Source of the DNA: Algoriphagus aestuariicola
Lineage (GTDB): Bacteria; Bacteroidota; Bacteroidia; Cytophagales; Cyclobacteriaceae
NCBI RefSeq assembly: GCF_017254835.1
Contig: NZ_JAFKCW010000005.1
Span: 424,185-488,184 of the forward strand
DNA: 64,000 nucleotides
Direction of reading: 5' to 3'
Position numbers and translations under genes: made by a program. The notes below the pieces were generated by a model, which searched no databases, was not told the origin of the DNA, and was given only the letters and a program-made list of their open reading frames with translations. Of the stretch, positions 53,090 through 62,764 are shown in pieces. How positions within the stretch are numbered: the stretch's first letter is position 1; each line of letters begins with the position of its first letter.

Positions 53090-54418
53090 TTACTTCTCTA
53101 AAAGTTCCTTGAATTCATCGATGGAAATCGCCTTTTCGTTGAGGTCGATTTTCTCCTGGACGAATGCGAGTACTTTTTCATTCTGCACCGAGGTCATCAT
53201 GTTCATGTAGTTTTGCCCCTCGTTGCCTTTGAGGTAATTGTCGACAAACATGTCCATGCTCGCCTCCAACTGAGAACCAAGACCTGAGGAAGCAAATTGC
53301 TCCCGGATCATTTCCTTGGTTTTTTCGACCACATCGGCGTGCTCGGCTTGGATGCCATTTGCCTTGGCAATTTCGTTGGAAATCAGAGACCAAGTCAGTT
53401 GCTTGGCATAGATTGGGTATTCGTTTTCTACGTCAGTTTCGGATACCTTTCCCTCGTTAGCCCTTAGCAGCCACTCTTTGAGGAAAGAGTCTGGGAGGTC
53501 AAGGTTTGCCTTGTCGACCAAAACCTTCTTGAGTTCCTCTTCTGTGAATACCTTGGATTCACGGTTATAGCTCTCCTGAAGGGTTTCTTTCACTTTTGCG
53601 ATAAATTCCTCTTCGGATTTCACGGTGTCAGGACCGAAAATCTTATCGAAAAATTCCTGGTTGAGTTCAGCATTCTCGGTTCTGTTGATGTTTTTCACCT
53701 CAAACGTAAAGGCTCCGGTAGCTTCTGCTGCCTCCTCGTCCGTCAAGCTGAAAGCTTCAGACCATTCGTCCTTTTTAACTTCTTTCGCATTGAATTCAAC
53801 CACTGAATCTTTGCTTACCCCGACGAATTTGGCGGCAAGTTTTTTGGAAAGATTTGCGGTGGGAAGAGAAAGAGTTTTGGAGAATTCTCCTTCAGTAGCC
53901 TTCAAGTCGCCGTAGATGTTGTCACCTGCTTCGCTTACTTCAGGGTTGGTGCTGTTGCCATACTGCGACTTCAGGTTGTCGATGGTTTCATTGACCAGCT
54001 TGTCGTCTACTTTGATGGAATACTTGGTTCCTTTGACTGTGCTGTCCAACGCGACCGCCACTCCGTCAACAAATCCGATCTTGTATTCAAAGTCGAATTG
54101 TTTCTGGGTTTTCCAGTCAATGGAATTGTCCTCCTTTTCCACGGGAAGTGGCTCTCCAAGAATCCTGAAAGTCTGCTCTTTTAGATAGTTGTTCAGCGAC
54201 TCACCCAGGATAGCGTTGATTTCATCCACCAATATGGAAATGCCATACATGCTTTTCACCATTGAGATTGGGGCTTTGCCAGGACGGAAGCCTTTGATGG
54301 CCGCCTTTTTAGCATAGTCCTTGAGTTTGGCATCAACCTTCGGTTGATAATCTGCTTCGTTTAGCGTAATTTTAATTGAAGCTTGATTTGCTGAATGCTT
54401 GTCTAACGTGATTTCCAA
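53090..54418 (-). CDS. tig: Trigger factor, ribosome-associated chaperone
   Basis: A 442-residue protein. The N-terminal ribosome-binding domain includes GFRPGKAPISMVKSMYG, where the F-R-x-G-x-x-P signature docks on ribosomal protein L23. The central part stands in place of the PPIase domain and is divergent, as in many Bacteroidota. The C-terminal part is helical. It shields nascent chains before folding. The start is TTG at 54416-54418: the protein then begins MEITLDKHSANQA, and the first in-frame ATG would remove the ribosome-binding domain. A terminator separates it from clpP. Confidence 0.93.
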   Translation of the reverse strand: MEITLDKHSANQASIKITLNEADYQPKVDAKLKDYAKKAAIKGFRPGKAPISMVKSMYGISILVDEINAILGESLNNYLKEQTFRILGEPLPVEKEDNSIDWKTQKQFDFEYKIGFVDGVAVALDSTVKGTKYSIKVDDKLVNETIDNLKSQYGNSTNPEVSEAGDNIYGDLKATEGEFSKTLSLPTANLSKKLAAKFVGVSKDSVVEFNAKEVKKDEWSEAFSLTDEEAAEATGAFTFEVKNINRTENAELNQEFFDKIFGPDTVKSEEEFIAKVKETLQESYNRESKVFTEEELKKVLVDKANLDLPDSFLKEWLLRANEGKVSETDVENEYPIYAKQLTWSLISNEIAKANGIQAEHADVVEKTKEMIREQFASSGLGSQLEASMDMFVDNYLKGNEGQNYMNMMTSVQNEKVLAFVQEKIDLNEKAISIDEFKELLEK

Positions 54419-54510
54419 GGTGTATAGAATTAAACAGATGATGAACTAAAAACCCCCAATCTCTTTCCTGTCTGATCAAAAACAGTGGAGTGATTGAGGG
54501 CTTGATGCTG

Positions 54511-54592
54511 TGCGGATAGAGGGACTCGAACCCCCATGCCTCGCGGCGCTAGATCCTAAGTCTAGTGCGTCTACCAATTTCGCCACATCCGC
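54511..54592 (-). tRNA. tRNA-Leu (UAG anticodon)
   Basis: An 82-nt gene on the minus strand. The acceptor stem GCGGATG pairs with TATCCGC, with discriminator A. The D-arm is GGCGAAATTGGTAGACGC, the anticodon stem CTAGA/TCTAG has loop CTTAGGA (anticodon TAG, decoding CUA), a long class II variable arm follows, and the T-arm has GGTTCGAGTCC. CCA is not encoded. Its own promoter lies at 54650. Confidence 0.95.
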
Positions 54593-54649
54593 ATTGGATT
54601 CAATCAGACCGAGATTAAATTGATCAATCTCCTTTTCCAATTGTGGATG

Positions 54650-54681
54650 CAAAGGTAAAAACAATATTGAATTTTTAACAA
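54650..54681 (-). promoter_or_regulatory. Promoter of the tRNA-Leu gene
   Basis: On the minus strand, TTG (54679-54681), 21 nt, then TACCTTTG (54650-54657) with CA after it: both Bacteroidota elements at proper spacing, about 58 bp before the tRNA. Confidence 0.8.
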
Positions 54682-54757
54682 GACCCAGAAAAAAAATATT
54701 TCCAAAAATGTGGAATGATTTGATCCCAGTCCCAATTTTGAATAAAATTCCACCCCT

Positions 54758-56974
54758 ATGATCCCTGTGGACGTCGAAGAAGAAAGAAAGGAAATTCTCA
54801 AACGATATCGAAAGTTGCTCAAGCAGGCCAAGCCGATCTTGAAGCCAGGGGATACCAAGCTTATAAAGAAAGCCTTCAATATCTCTCTGGAAGCACACAA
54901 AGATATGAGGAGGAAATCCGGCGAACCCTACATCTATCATCCGCTAGAGGTAGCATTGGTATGCGTAGAGGAGATAGGGCTTGGCACAACCTCCATTATT
55001 GCCGCATTGCTCCATGATGTGGTCGAGGATACTGACTTGGAGCTGGAGGACATCGAGCGGGAATTTGGCCACAAGGTCATGACCATCATCGATGGATTAA
55101 CCAAGATCTCCGGTGTATTTGAATACGGGAGTTCGCAGCAGGCGGAAAATTTCCGGAAAATGCTGCTCACCCTTTCCGATGACGTCCGGGTAATTCTGAT
55201 CAAACTGGCCGATCGGCTGAACAACATGCGGACCCTCTCCAGCATGCCAAGACACAAACAGCTGAAGATCGCGTCAGAGACCATGTATTTGTACGCGCCA
55301 CTAGCCCATCGTCTCGGGCTCTATACGATCAAATCCGAACTGGAGGATCTATATCTGAAATTTACCGATACGGATACCTATAAGGAGATCGTCAAAAAGA
55401 TCAACGAGTCTAAAAGCTATAGGAATAAATTTATCAAAACCTTCGTCCAGCCGATAGAGGAAGAGCTGGTCAAGCAAGGTTTCAAGTTTACGATCAAGGG
55501 GAGACCCAAATCTGTTTTTTCGATCTACAACAAGATGAAGAAGCAGGGAATTCCTTTTGAAGAAGTTTATGACCTGTTCGCCATCAGGATCATTCTGGAG
55601 AGCGAGCTGGAAAATGAAAAGGCGGACTGCTGGCAGGTCTATTCTATTGTCACGGACTTTTACCGTCCCAACCCAGACAGGCTGAGGGACTGGATAAGCA
55701 CTCCCAGATCCAATGGCTACGAGTCGCTCCACACGACAGTGATGAGCAATACTGGGCAATGGGTGGAAGTACAGATCCGCACGGCGAGGATGGATGAGAT
55801 TGCTGAGCGAGGATATGCCGCACACTGGAAATACAAGGACAGAGACAGCTCTGGCAAGTCGGGCTCAGGCCTCGACGATTGGATCGGTCAGGTCCGCGCT
55901 ATTCTGGAATCCAACGATGGCAATGCCATCGAGTTCATGGATGATTTTCGAGGTAATCTGTTTCATGACGAAGTCTTTGTATTCACACCCAAAGGCGATC
56001 TAAAGGTACTTCCAGTTGGTTCAACAGCTTTGGATTTCGCTTTTGAGATACATACCGAAATTGGGGCAAAGTGCATCGGTGCAAAGGTTAACCAGAAGCT
56101 GGTGCCGATCAGTCATAGGCTGAAAAATGGAGACCAGGTGGAGATTTTGACTTCCAGCAAGCAAAAACCCACCGAAGACTGGCTGAACAACGTCGTCACC
56201 TCAAGGGCCAAAGCTAAGATCAAGGACGCACTCAGAGAAGAAAAGAAATCGGCGATTTTGGACGGGCGTGAGATCGTGCAGCGCAAGCTCAAAGCCATGA
56301 AGATGGAGTTCACGTCGGAGCGAGTCGAGCAGTTGCGGGCCTATTTTGAGCTGAAAACCGCCAATGAGTTCTACTATAGGGTCGGAAAGGGAATCATCGA
56401 TCCGACTTCCATCAAAGCGTTCAAGGACTTTAAGGAAAAGCAAAAGAGCAAAAGCAAGGTCAGTGAAAAGGTGAAAGATGAGACCACCTTCACCAAAGAA
56501 ATCAAAAGCCTCAAGGGTTCGGAGCACGATCAGCTCCTGATAGGTGAGGATATGGATGTGGTCGACTACATCTTGGCAAAATGCTGCAATCCCATCCCTG
56601 GAGATGATGTGTTTGGCTTTGTGACTATCAACGAAGGCATCAAGATCCACCGCACTTCCTGTCCAAATGCCCTGGAGTTGTTATCCAATCATGGCAACCG
56701 CGTAATTAAGGCTCGATGGACCAGCCAAAAGGAAATCGCATTTCTCGCAGGCCTGAGAATCCTTGGCACAGACCGTGTCGGCTTGATCAATGATGTGACC
56801 AAAGTGATCTCAAACGAACTAAAAGTAAACATGCGATCTATCACCGTGGATTCCGACGCCGGGATATTTGAAGGGGCTATCAAGCTCTACGTTCATAGCA
56901 CGGAGCATCTGGACCACCTCATCAAGAATCTTCAGCAAGTCGACGGGATCATCAAGGTCTCCCGATTTGACTGA
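54758..56974 (+). CDS. rel: Bifunctional (p)ppGpp synthetase/hydrolase, RelA/SpoT family
   Basis: A 738-residue long RSH protein. In order: hydrolase HD domain (LLHDVVEDTD, about residues 45-200), synthetase domain (GRPKSVFSIYNKM, GYESLHTTV, QIRTARMDEIAERGYAAHW), TGS domain (VFTPKGDLKVLPVGSTALDFA), a helical and Cys-containing zinc-finger-like region (AKCCNPIPGDD), and a C-terminal ACT domain. The HDxxED motif is intact, so it should both make and degrade the alarmone. It is followed by fur, the STAS gene and purA, a likely operon. Confidence 0.95.
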   Translation: MIPVDVEEERKEILKRYRKLLKQAKPILKPGDTKLIKKAFNISLEAHKDMRRKSGEPYIYHPLEVALVCVEEIGLGTTSIIAALLHDVVEDTDLELEDIEREFGHKVMTIIDGLTKISGVFEYGSSQQAENFRKMLLTLSDDVRVILIKLADRLNNMRTLSSMPRHKQLKIASETMYLYAPLAHRLGLYTIKSELEDLYLKFTDTDTYKEIVKKINESKSYRNKFIKTFVQPIEEELVKQGFKFTIKGRPKSVFSIYNKMKKQGIPFEEVYDLFAIRIILESELENEKADCWQVYSIVTDFYRPNPDRLRDWISTPRSNGYESLHTTVMSNTGQWVEVQIRTARMDEIAERGYAAHWKYKDRDSSGKSGSGLDDWIGQVRAILESNDGNAIEFMDDFRGNLFHDEVFVFTPKGDLKVLPVGSTALDFAFEIHTEIGAKCIGAKVNQKLVPISHRLKNGDQVEILTSSKQKPTEDWLNNVVTSRAKAKIKDALREEKKSAILDGREIVQRKLKAMKMEFTSERVEQLRAYFELKTANEFYYRVGKGIIDPTSIKAFKDFKEKQKSKSKVSEKVKDETTFTKEIKSLKGSEHDQLLIGEDMDVVDYILAKCCNPIPGDDVFGFVTINEGIKIHRTSCPNALELLSNHGNRVIKARWTSQKEIAFLAGLRILGTDRVGLINDVTKVISNELKVNMRSITVDSDAGIFEGAIKLYVHSTEHLDHLIKNLQQVDGIIKVSRFD

Positions 56975-57024
56975 CGGAATCTTTTTTTGGATACAAAAGT
57001 TATATTTGAAAAAAAACGCAGAAA

Positions 57025-57513
57025 ATGCCTTTGAATACCGCACATTTCGAGGAGGTCAAAAAGATATTCACCGCATATCTTGAAAACCAGAAACTCAGAA
57101 AGACCCCCGAACGCTATGCGATTTTGGAAGAAATCTATAGCAGAACAGGGCATTTTGATGTAGAGGGGCTCTACATCAGCATGAAAAATAAGAACTATCG
57201 TGTGAGCCGGGCAACGGTCTATAACACCCTGGATCTACTTGTCGAATGTGACCTGGTAACAAAACACCAGTTTGGTAAAAATCTGGCTCAGTTCGAAAAA
57301 TCCTACGGATACAAACAGCATGACCACATGATCTGCGTCGAATGTGGCAAGGTGTATGAATTCTGTGATCCACGCATCCAAAATATACAAAACACGGTAG
57401 GAGAAATATTGAATTTCAAAGTGCTGCACCATTCCCTGATGCTGTATGGACAGTGCAACAACGGCGAATGCCATTCTCAAAAAACGGAAGTACAGGATGA
57501 AGCTAAACTATAA
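57025..57513 (+). CDS. Fur-family metal-dependent transcriptional regulator
   Basis: A 162-residue protein with the Fur layout: winged-helix domain ([24 protein letters not shown], in part, then [14 protein letters not shown]) and a dimerisation domain with metal sites. The regulatory histidines are in [18 protein letters not shown], the structural CxxC is VECGK, and a second pair CNNGEC closes the structural zinc site near the C-terminus. Fur, Zur and PerR cannot be separated on this basis. It lies 50 bp after rel and overlaps the STAS gene by 17 bp, so they are co-translated. Confidence 0.9.
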   Translation: MPLNTAHFEEVKKIFTAYLENQKLRKTPERYAILEEIYSRTGHFDVEGLYISMKNKNYRVSRATVYNTLDLLVECDLVTKHQFGKNLAQFEKSYGYKQHDHMICVECGKVYEFCDPRIQNIQNTVGEILNFKVLHHSLMLYGQCNNGECHSQKTEVQDEAKL

Positions 57514-57838
57514 GACCAGCAAAGACGAAAAGGCCCACTACCTATTTATCGAGGGAGATTTGATCGGGGATGAAGTGGGGCCAAAATTGGTCGAAGTTGT
57601 TTCGGATTCGATCCAGGAAGGGGAGAGAACCTTCGTCATTGATTTGAGTGAAGTAAGGTACATTAGCTCCAGCGGAATCGGTTTGTTGATCACTATCCTG
57701 ACCAAGATGCGCAACGTGGGCGGGGAAGTTTATCTCACTGCACCTTCCGAGCACGTCAAAAAACTCTTGATTATCACCAAACTAAACAATATTTTCACCG
57801 TCTATGATTCGGTGGATGAATTTAGGGCAAAAAATTAG
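57497..57838 (+). CDS. STAS-domain protein, anti-anti-sigma factor-like
   Basis: A 113-residue single STAS domain (SpoIIAA-like). The phosphorylatable-serine motif is in [17 protein letters not shown], the family signature, and [22 protein letters not shown] is the second helix. Such proteins usually release a sigma factor by binding an anti-sigma kinase. No anti-sigma or phosphatase gene is adjacent. It overlaps fur by 17 bp at its start (ATG 57497) and the DUF4221 gene by 23 bp at its end. Confidence 0.9.
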   Translation: MKLNYKTSKDEKAHYLFIEGDLIGDEVGPKLVEVVSDSIQEGERTFVIDLSEVRYISSSGIGLLITILTKMRNVGGEVYLTAPSEHVKKLLIITKLNNIFTVYDSVDEFRAKN

Positions 57839-58964
57839 CGTAGTAGGTTTACTGAGCTGTTTGATTCTGATATCCTGTTCTGAAAGAAATTCTTTGGAAC
57901 AGGATTTTTTATTGGAAGTGTCTGATCGGAAAGAGCTTCTGATAGGGGATGGGGGCCTGACTTCTGAGCCTACCTATTTCGTTTCCCTTGACTCCTCTAG
58001 AAGCAAAGGCGTGATATATAACAGCAAAGCCCATTCGCTTGACAGTATTTTTCTGTCGGCGGACTATGCGTGGGTGAAGGACGGGGATATTCTGGAAACC
58101 GAAGGCCCCTATGGTGTGGGAACTGTTTTCTCGTTTTTCACTACCCAAGCGAATGTAGTCTATTTGAATGGACAAGAATTTTTCAGACAAAATATCCTGG
58201 ATAAGGAAGTCTCCCGAAAGTTTATGCATGAATACGGGATTTTTGGGGAATCAAAATATCCAGCTATTTCCGTCCCAACTTTTAAAGTCTCCCATGAATT
58301 CAATGGACTGGATAAGAATACCCTTACTGCCTACTTCGTCTATGAAAGTAAAAGGAATATTCAGGTGGCTGGATTTGATTCCTTTTTGGATTCAATGTAC
58401 TTTCTTCCCGTATCATTGGACTCAGTGAGTTATTTCGAGACCAGATTCAAAGTAAAGTCAGGGAACTTGATACTTGGCCTCAACGATGAACCCCAGCTAA
58501 CTGTCAATGGTAGCCAGCTTATCGTCAGCTACCCAACTTTCAGCGATATTTTGGTTTATGATTTGAAGGCCCGGACTCAGCGGACTCATGCTTTTACATC
58601 CAGCTCGTTTCTTTCTAAAAGAATTTTGCCAACGAACTATGCGGATGAGGTTGGGTCTTTTGAACAATTGCATGAATTAGAAAACGTTTGCCGCAACCAA
58701 GTTCGATTTGGAGTAGTCACTTACTTAGGAAATGTGAATAAGTATGTTCGTCTGGTGAAGGGGGAAGGAGCGGACGCTTCCTATTTTTTGGAAGTTTTTG
58801 ATTCTGATTTCCAAAGACTACAGGAATTTAATCTAACAGCAATCAATCCCGATCTATCGGCTGATTATCTGAATAGTAAGTACGGATTGATGTTCCGGGC
58901 GAAAGATCAGCCTGCCGAGGATGTGATGTACTACTACAATCTCAATCTGATCAAAAAGAAATAA
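57816..58964 (+). CDS. DUF4221 family lipoprotein
   Basis: A 382-residue lipoprotein (lipobox LILISC, Cys20) recognised as DUF4221, a Bacteroidota family of unknown function that looks like a beta-propeller, with blade-like repeats across the whole length. Start ATG 57816 is used ([15 protein letters not shown]); a start four codons upstream is possible. It overlaps the STAS gene by 23 bp and precedes purA by 86 bp. Its codon use and position suggest a lineage-specific gene inserted into a core cluster, but this is not proven. Confidence 0.78.
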   Translation: MNLGQKISVVGLLSCLILISCSERNSLEQDFLLEVSDRKELLIGDGGLTSEPTYFVSLDSSRSKGVIYNSKAHSLDSIFLSADYAWVKDGDILETEGPYGVGTVFSFFTTQANVVYLNGQEFFRQNILDKEVSRKFMHEYGIFGESKYPAISVPTFKVSHEFNGLDKNTLTAYFVYESKRNIQVAGFDSFLDSMYFLPVSLDSVSYFETRFKVKSGNLILGLNDEPQLTVNGSQLIVSYPTFSDILVYDLKARTQRTHAFTSSSFLSKRILPTNYADEVGSFEQLHELENVCRNQVRFGVVTYLGNVNKYVRLVKGEGADASYFLEVFDSDFQRLQEFNLTAINPDLSADYLNSKYGLMFRAKDQPAEDVMYYYNLNLIKKK

Positions 58965-59050
58965 TTACCTTCTTTCCCTTGGTTTTCCCTCTCCTTATGG
59001 CGACTTTCGCGCTTTAAAAAACTCAAAAGTTCGCTTAGAACACACATCAA

Positions 59051-60322
59051 ATGAAGATGGATGTATTGTTGGGTCTCCAGTGGGGAGATGAAGGAAAAGG
59101 TAAGATTGTTGACGTGCTGGCTCCTCAATATGAGGTCGTTGCCCGATTCCAAGGAGGGCCAAATGCTGGCCATACGCTGGAGTTTGACGGGATCAAACAC
59201 GTCCTTCACCAGATTCCGTCCGGGATTTTCAGACCCCAGATACTAAACATAATCGGCAATGGAGTAGTACTCGATCCCATCATCCTCAAGAAGGAGATCG
59301 AAGGCTTGGGCAAGTTTTCTATTGATTATCAGAAAAACCTGGTGGTCTCCAAAAAGGCTACCATCATCATACCTACCCATAAGTTGTTGGACGCGGCCTA
59401 TGAGCAGTCCAAAGGTGACAAGAAAATCGGCTCTACTTTGAAGGGTATTGGCCCGACTTACCAAGACAAGATTGGGCGGTCAGCGCTTCGGGTCGGTGAT
59501 ATCTTGAGTCCCGATTTTAAAGAGAAGTATCAACTTCTAGTCGAAAAACACAAAACCACGCTTTCCTTTTACAATTTTTCCGTTGACAAATTGGAAGAAA
59601 TGGAAGGCCAATTCTTTGAGGCCGTCGAATTTGTCAAATCGCTCAATCTGATAGACAGTGAGTATGTTGTCAATGAGGCTTTGGCTGCTGACAAGAAAAT
59701 ATTGGCTGAAGGTGCACAGGGATCTTTATTGGATGTGGATTTTGGTAGCTATCCTTTCGTCACTAGCAGTACAACGATGACGGCGGGAGCCTGTACTGGA
59801 CTCGGAGTAGCGCCATCCAAAATTGGAGAGGTTTTTGGGATTTTCAAGGCTTACTGTACCAGGGTAGGAAGCGGTCCGTTCCCGACAGAGCTGTTTGACG
59901 AGATAGGGGAAGCGATGAGGAAAGAGGGAAATGAATTTGGAAGCACCACTGGTCGTCCGCGAAGATGCGGCTGGTTGGATCTTCCAGCTTTGAAATATTC
60001 GATCATGATCAATGGGGTGACTCAACTATTCATGATGAAGGCGGATGTGCTTAATATTTTCAAAGAAATCAAAGTGTGTACGCAATACGAGCTTCCCGAT
60101 GGGGAGAAGATAGACAGACTGAGCTTCGAAATTACCGACACAGAAGTGAAGCCAGTTTATAAGACTATGAAAGGATGGAATTGCTCTCTGGCAGATGTGC
60201 GTTCCTACGAGGAATTCCCGGTAGAATTGAAGGACTATGTCGCCTTTTTGGAATCGGCATTGAATGTTCCGATCAAGTTGGTTTCAGTCGGCCCTGACCG
60301 GGTTCAGACGATTATGAGATAG
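59051..60322 (+). CDS. purA: Adenylosuccinate synthetase
   Basis: A 423-residue GTP-dependent enzyme of AMP synthesis. The P-loop-like WGDEGKGKIVD is at residues 12-22, the IMP site NAGHT is at 37-41, and KIGSTLKGIGPTYQDKIGR, the switch loop, and SSTTMTAGACTGLG follow. It joins IMP and aspartate to adenylosuccinate. It is closed by the terminator at 60346. In neighbourhood with rel, fur and STAS this is a recurring Cytophagales order as I recall it. Confidence 0.97.
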   Translation: MKMDVLLGLQWGDEGKGKIVDVLAPQYEVVARFQGGPNAGHTLEFDGIKHVLHQIPSGIFRPQILNIIGNGVVLDPIILKKEIEGLGKFSIDYQKNLVVSKKATIIIPTHKLLDAAYEQSKGDKKIGSTLKGIGPTYQDKIGRSALRVGDILSPDFKEKYQLLVEKHKTTLSFYNFSVDKLEEMEGQFFEAVEFVKSLNLIDSEYVVNEALAADKKILAEGAQGSLLDVDFGSYPFVTSSTTMTAGACTGLGVAPSKIGEVFGIFKAYCTRVGSGPFPTELFDEIGEAMRKEGNEFGSTTGRPRRCGWLDLPALKYSIMINGVTQLFMMKADVLNIFKEIKVCTQYELPDGEKIDRLSFEITDTEVKPVYKTMKGWNCSLADVRSYEEFPVELKDYVAFLESALNVPIKLVSVGPDRVQTIMR

Positions 60323-60345
60323 AAGAAAACTTCTTGACATACTAG

Positions 60346-60378
60346 GCTCCCGAGGTTCTCCTTGGGAGCTTTTGTTTT
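60346..60378 (+). terminator. purA terminator
   Basis: GCTCCC (60346-60351) pairs with GGGAGC (60364-60369), with inner AGG/CCT pairs, followed by TTTTGTTTT. It separates purA from the T9SS cargo gene. Confidence 0.83.
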
Positions 60379-60415
60379 ATAGTCCCAATGTCAGTTTATT
60401 TAGGGCGGTAAATAA

Positions 60416-62764
60416 ATGAACTTGAAGGGGATCGTTAGATTTTTGGCGTTGTCATTTTTCTTCTTGGTGGCTGCGAAAGCGGAGGCTCAGGTCGGGTTTC
60501 CCTATTGTGAGTCTTTCCAGACAGCTAGTACCCAGGCCAATACGATATTTGGAGGGGATGCAAAGCTGGTGGACGGTGTCCTTCAGCTTACCACCAATGG
60601 ACTCAACCAAACGGGGTACATGTACATTGATGTTCCTTTTCCCTCAGTTTATGGGATCAAGGTCGAGTTTGAGTATTTCATGTATGGCGGATCCGGGGCT
60701 GATGGGCTGTCCATGTTTTTGTTTGATGCGGCGACTCCCAATTTTGCACCAGGTGGGTTTGGTGGATCTTTGGGGTATGCCCAGCGAAATGAACAGCCTG
60801 GCCTGACTGGAGCTTATTTGGGCTTGGGCTTTGATGCATTTGGCAATTTCAGCAACACTACAGAGGGGAAAAATGGAGGCTTCCTGCAGGGATTTTCCGC
60901 TTTGTTTCCCAATAGTATCACGCTTAGGAAAGGGGGGAGTGGCTTTTCGGGATATGACTATGTGATCGGCCGAATGACGCAGGATCCGCCCGCCGGAGCT
61001 AACGACCTCGCGCTGGATGTGCAATACCGATTTCCGCTAAGTTCGGGTGGTCAGGGAACCCAGCGTGTCGAAGAGTCCTCCAAAGTGGGGTATCGCAAAG
61101 TTTTTTTGGAGCTGGAGCCACATCCTGCTGGCACCGGGTATTTGGTTAAGCTGGAGATGGAAGTGACCACAGAGGATGAAAAACCAAGGTTGGTGACGAT
61201 TTTTCCGGATATATCTTTTCCCTTTCCTGCTCCGAGTAACCTAAAGATCGGTTTTGCGGGTTCTACTGGAGGTTCTTCCAATTTCCATGAAATCCGTAAT
61301 TTGGTAGTCGAGGTGTCAGCGGATGATGCGCTGCAAGACCCCGAGGGAAGTGACATCGTGGATTTCACCTCCTGTGCAGGCCAGGAAAACCAATTCTATA
61401 TTACGAGTGATGAGGTACTCCTGCCCAATACAAATAGTGTGATCCGATGTCTCCAACTTTACGAGACAAGGGATGACATTGAAGCAAAGCAGGACGACAT
61501 CTGCAGTCAAGCCCGGTGTTTGGAACAGAACCGCGTTTTGATCTTGCCTGAGGGTACTTTTCGGGCGACTGACCAAGAGGGGGGATTTACCTTTTTTCCA
61601 AATGAAGAATATGCTGGCAAAGAAGTCACGATCTTCTATACCGTCACGGATAGCTATGGAAAAAGCTCTCAGGGAAACTCAATCTCGGTGAAGATTGAAG
61701 AGTCTCCCGAGCCGATTAGGCTTTCGGTTTTGGGATATGGCGAAGTAGTCGATCTTGTTGAAATCTGCCCCGGCGAATCTGTGACTCTGGAAGGAATCGG
61801 GGAGGAAGTGTATGATAGGTATGAGTGGTATAAAGATGGGGAAATCGTACAGGGCGAGTTAGGGGCTTCGCTTTCGACAGGTGAGGAGGGAGAATATGAA
61901 ATCTTGGCCTACAACCGCAAAAATTGTCCTGTCGCAAGCAATAGCCTTAGGGTCGACCTACCCGATCTTCCAGTACTGGATATAGATTCCCCGATTGTAG
62001 GCTGTACGCCTGGCCAAGTGGTCGATCTGGCATCGCAGATTTCAGGGTATGATATTTCGAGCTATGACTATCGGCTCTCGGGTATGGGGCTTATGCTGAT
62101 TAATGACCAGTTGAAATCTGTCAGTATCGCTGGAGCCTACGAGCTTAGCATCAAAAGAAAATCCTTGGAATGCTATTCTGATCCATTGCCAATAGAGGTG
62201 TTTATACAAGAGGAAGAACTTGAAGTTGATTTTGACTTTGGTGTGAAAGGCACCGGCGTAAAAGACGAATCAGGAGGAGGTGTGTTTCCAGACGATGAAA
62301 TTCAGTTTGTAAATCTCGCGGACGACCGAGCAGTGGCATGGGAGTGGGATTTCGGAGACGGGACAATTTCTGAGGACCAGAATCCCGTTCATGTGTTCGG
62401 CAAAAAGGGGGAGTTTGATGTGGAGCTCTTGGTGACGGATCAATATGGTTGTCAGAATAGCGTTAAAAAAACGGTTGCGATTACGCGGAGTTATCGTTTG
62501 ATGGTTCCTACAGGGTTCACGCCGACTGAGCCTGAGAACAAAAAGTTTCTTCCCAAATACAAGGGATTGGTCAAATTCGAATTGTTGGTTTTCAATACCT
62601 GGGGCGAATTGATCTTTCGAACGGAAGATCTGGATACTGAAGGATGGGATGGAACGCTAGAGGGCAAGCTATTGGATGCGGGGGTATTCGCCTACAGAAT
62701 CAACGGGGTCGCGACCGACGGAGAGCAGGTTAGGGAAAGTGGTAAATTCAGATTGATTCGATGA
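60416..62764 (+). CDS. T9SS type B substrate with lectin-like, PKD and gliding motility C-terminal domains
   Basis: A 782-residue secreted protein with a signal peptide (residues 1-24, AKAEAQ). The N-terminal region (about 30-300: GLSMFLFDAATPNFAPGGFG, GAYLGLGFDAFGN) resembles an L-type lectin domain. An Ig/SbsA-like region, a PKD domain (AWEWDFGDGTISEDQNPVHVF, in part) and a gliding motility-associated C-terminal domain (about 700-782, YKGLVKFELLVFNTWGELIF in part, ending GKFRLIR) follow, the type B sorting signal. It is therefore an adhesin-like cargo. It overlaps the porP-like gene as ATGA, a cargo-partner pair common in this phylum. Confidence 0.9.
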   Translation: MNLKGIVRFLALSFFFLVAAKAEAQVGFPYCESFQTASTQANTIFGGDAKLVDGVLQLTTNGLNQTGYMYIDVPFPSVYGIKVEFEYFMYGGSGADGLSMFLFDAATPNFAPGGFGGSLGYAQRNEQPGLTGAYLGLGFDAFGNFSNTTEGKNGGFLQGFSALFPNSITLRKGGSGFSGYDYVIGRMTQDPPAGANDLALDVQYRFPLSSGGQGTQRVEESSKVGYRKVFLELEPHPAGTGYLVKLEMEVTTEDEKPRLVTIFPDISFPFPAPSNLKIGFAGSTGGSSNFHEIRNLVVEVSADDALQDPEGSDIVDFTSCAGQENQFYITSDEVLLPNTNSVIRCLQLYETRDDIEAKQDDICSQARCLEQNRVLILPEGTFRATDQEGGFTFFPNEEYAGKEVTIFYTVTDSYGKSSQGNSISVKIEESPEPIRLSVLGYGEVVDLVEICPGESVTLEGIGEEVYDRYEWYKDGEIVQGELGASLSTGEEGEYEILAYNRKNCPVASNSLRVDLPDLPVLDIDSPIVGCTPGQVVDLASQISGYDISSYDYRLSGMGLMLINDQLKSVSIAGAYELSIKRKSLECYSDPLPIEVFIQEEELEVDFDFGVKGTGVKDESGGGVFPDDEIQFVNLADDRAVAWEWDFGDGTISEDQNPVHVFGKKGEFDVELLVTDQYGCQNSVKKTVAITRSYRLMVPTGFTPTEPENKKFLPKYKGLVKFELLVFNTWGELIFRTEDLDTEGWDGTLEGKLLDAGVFAYRINGVATDGEQVRESGKFRLIR

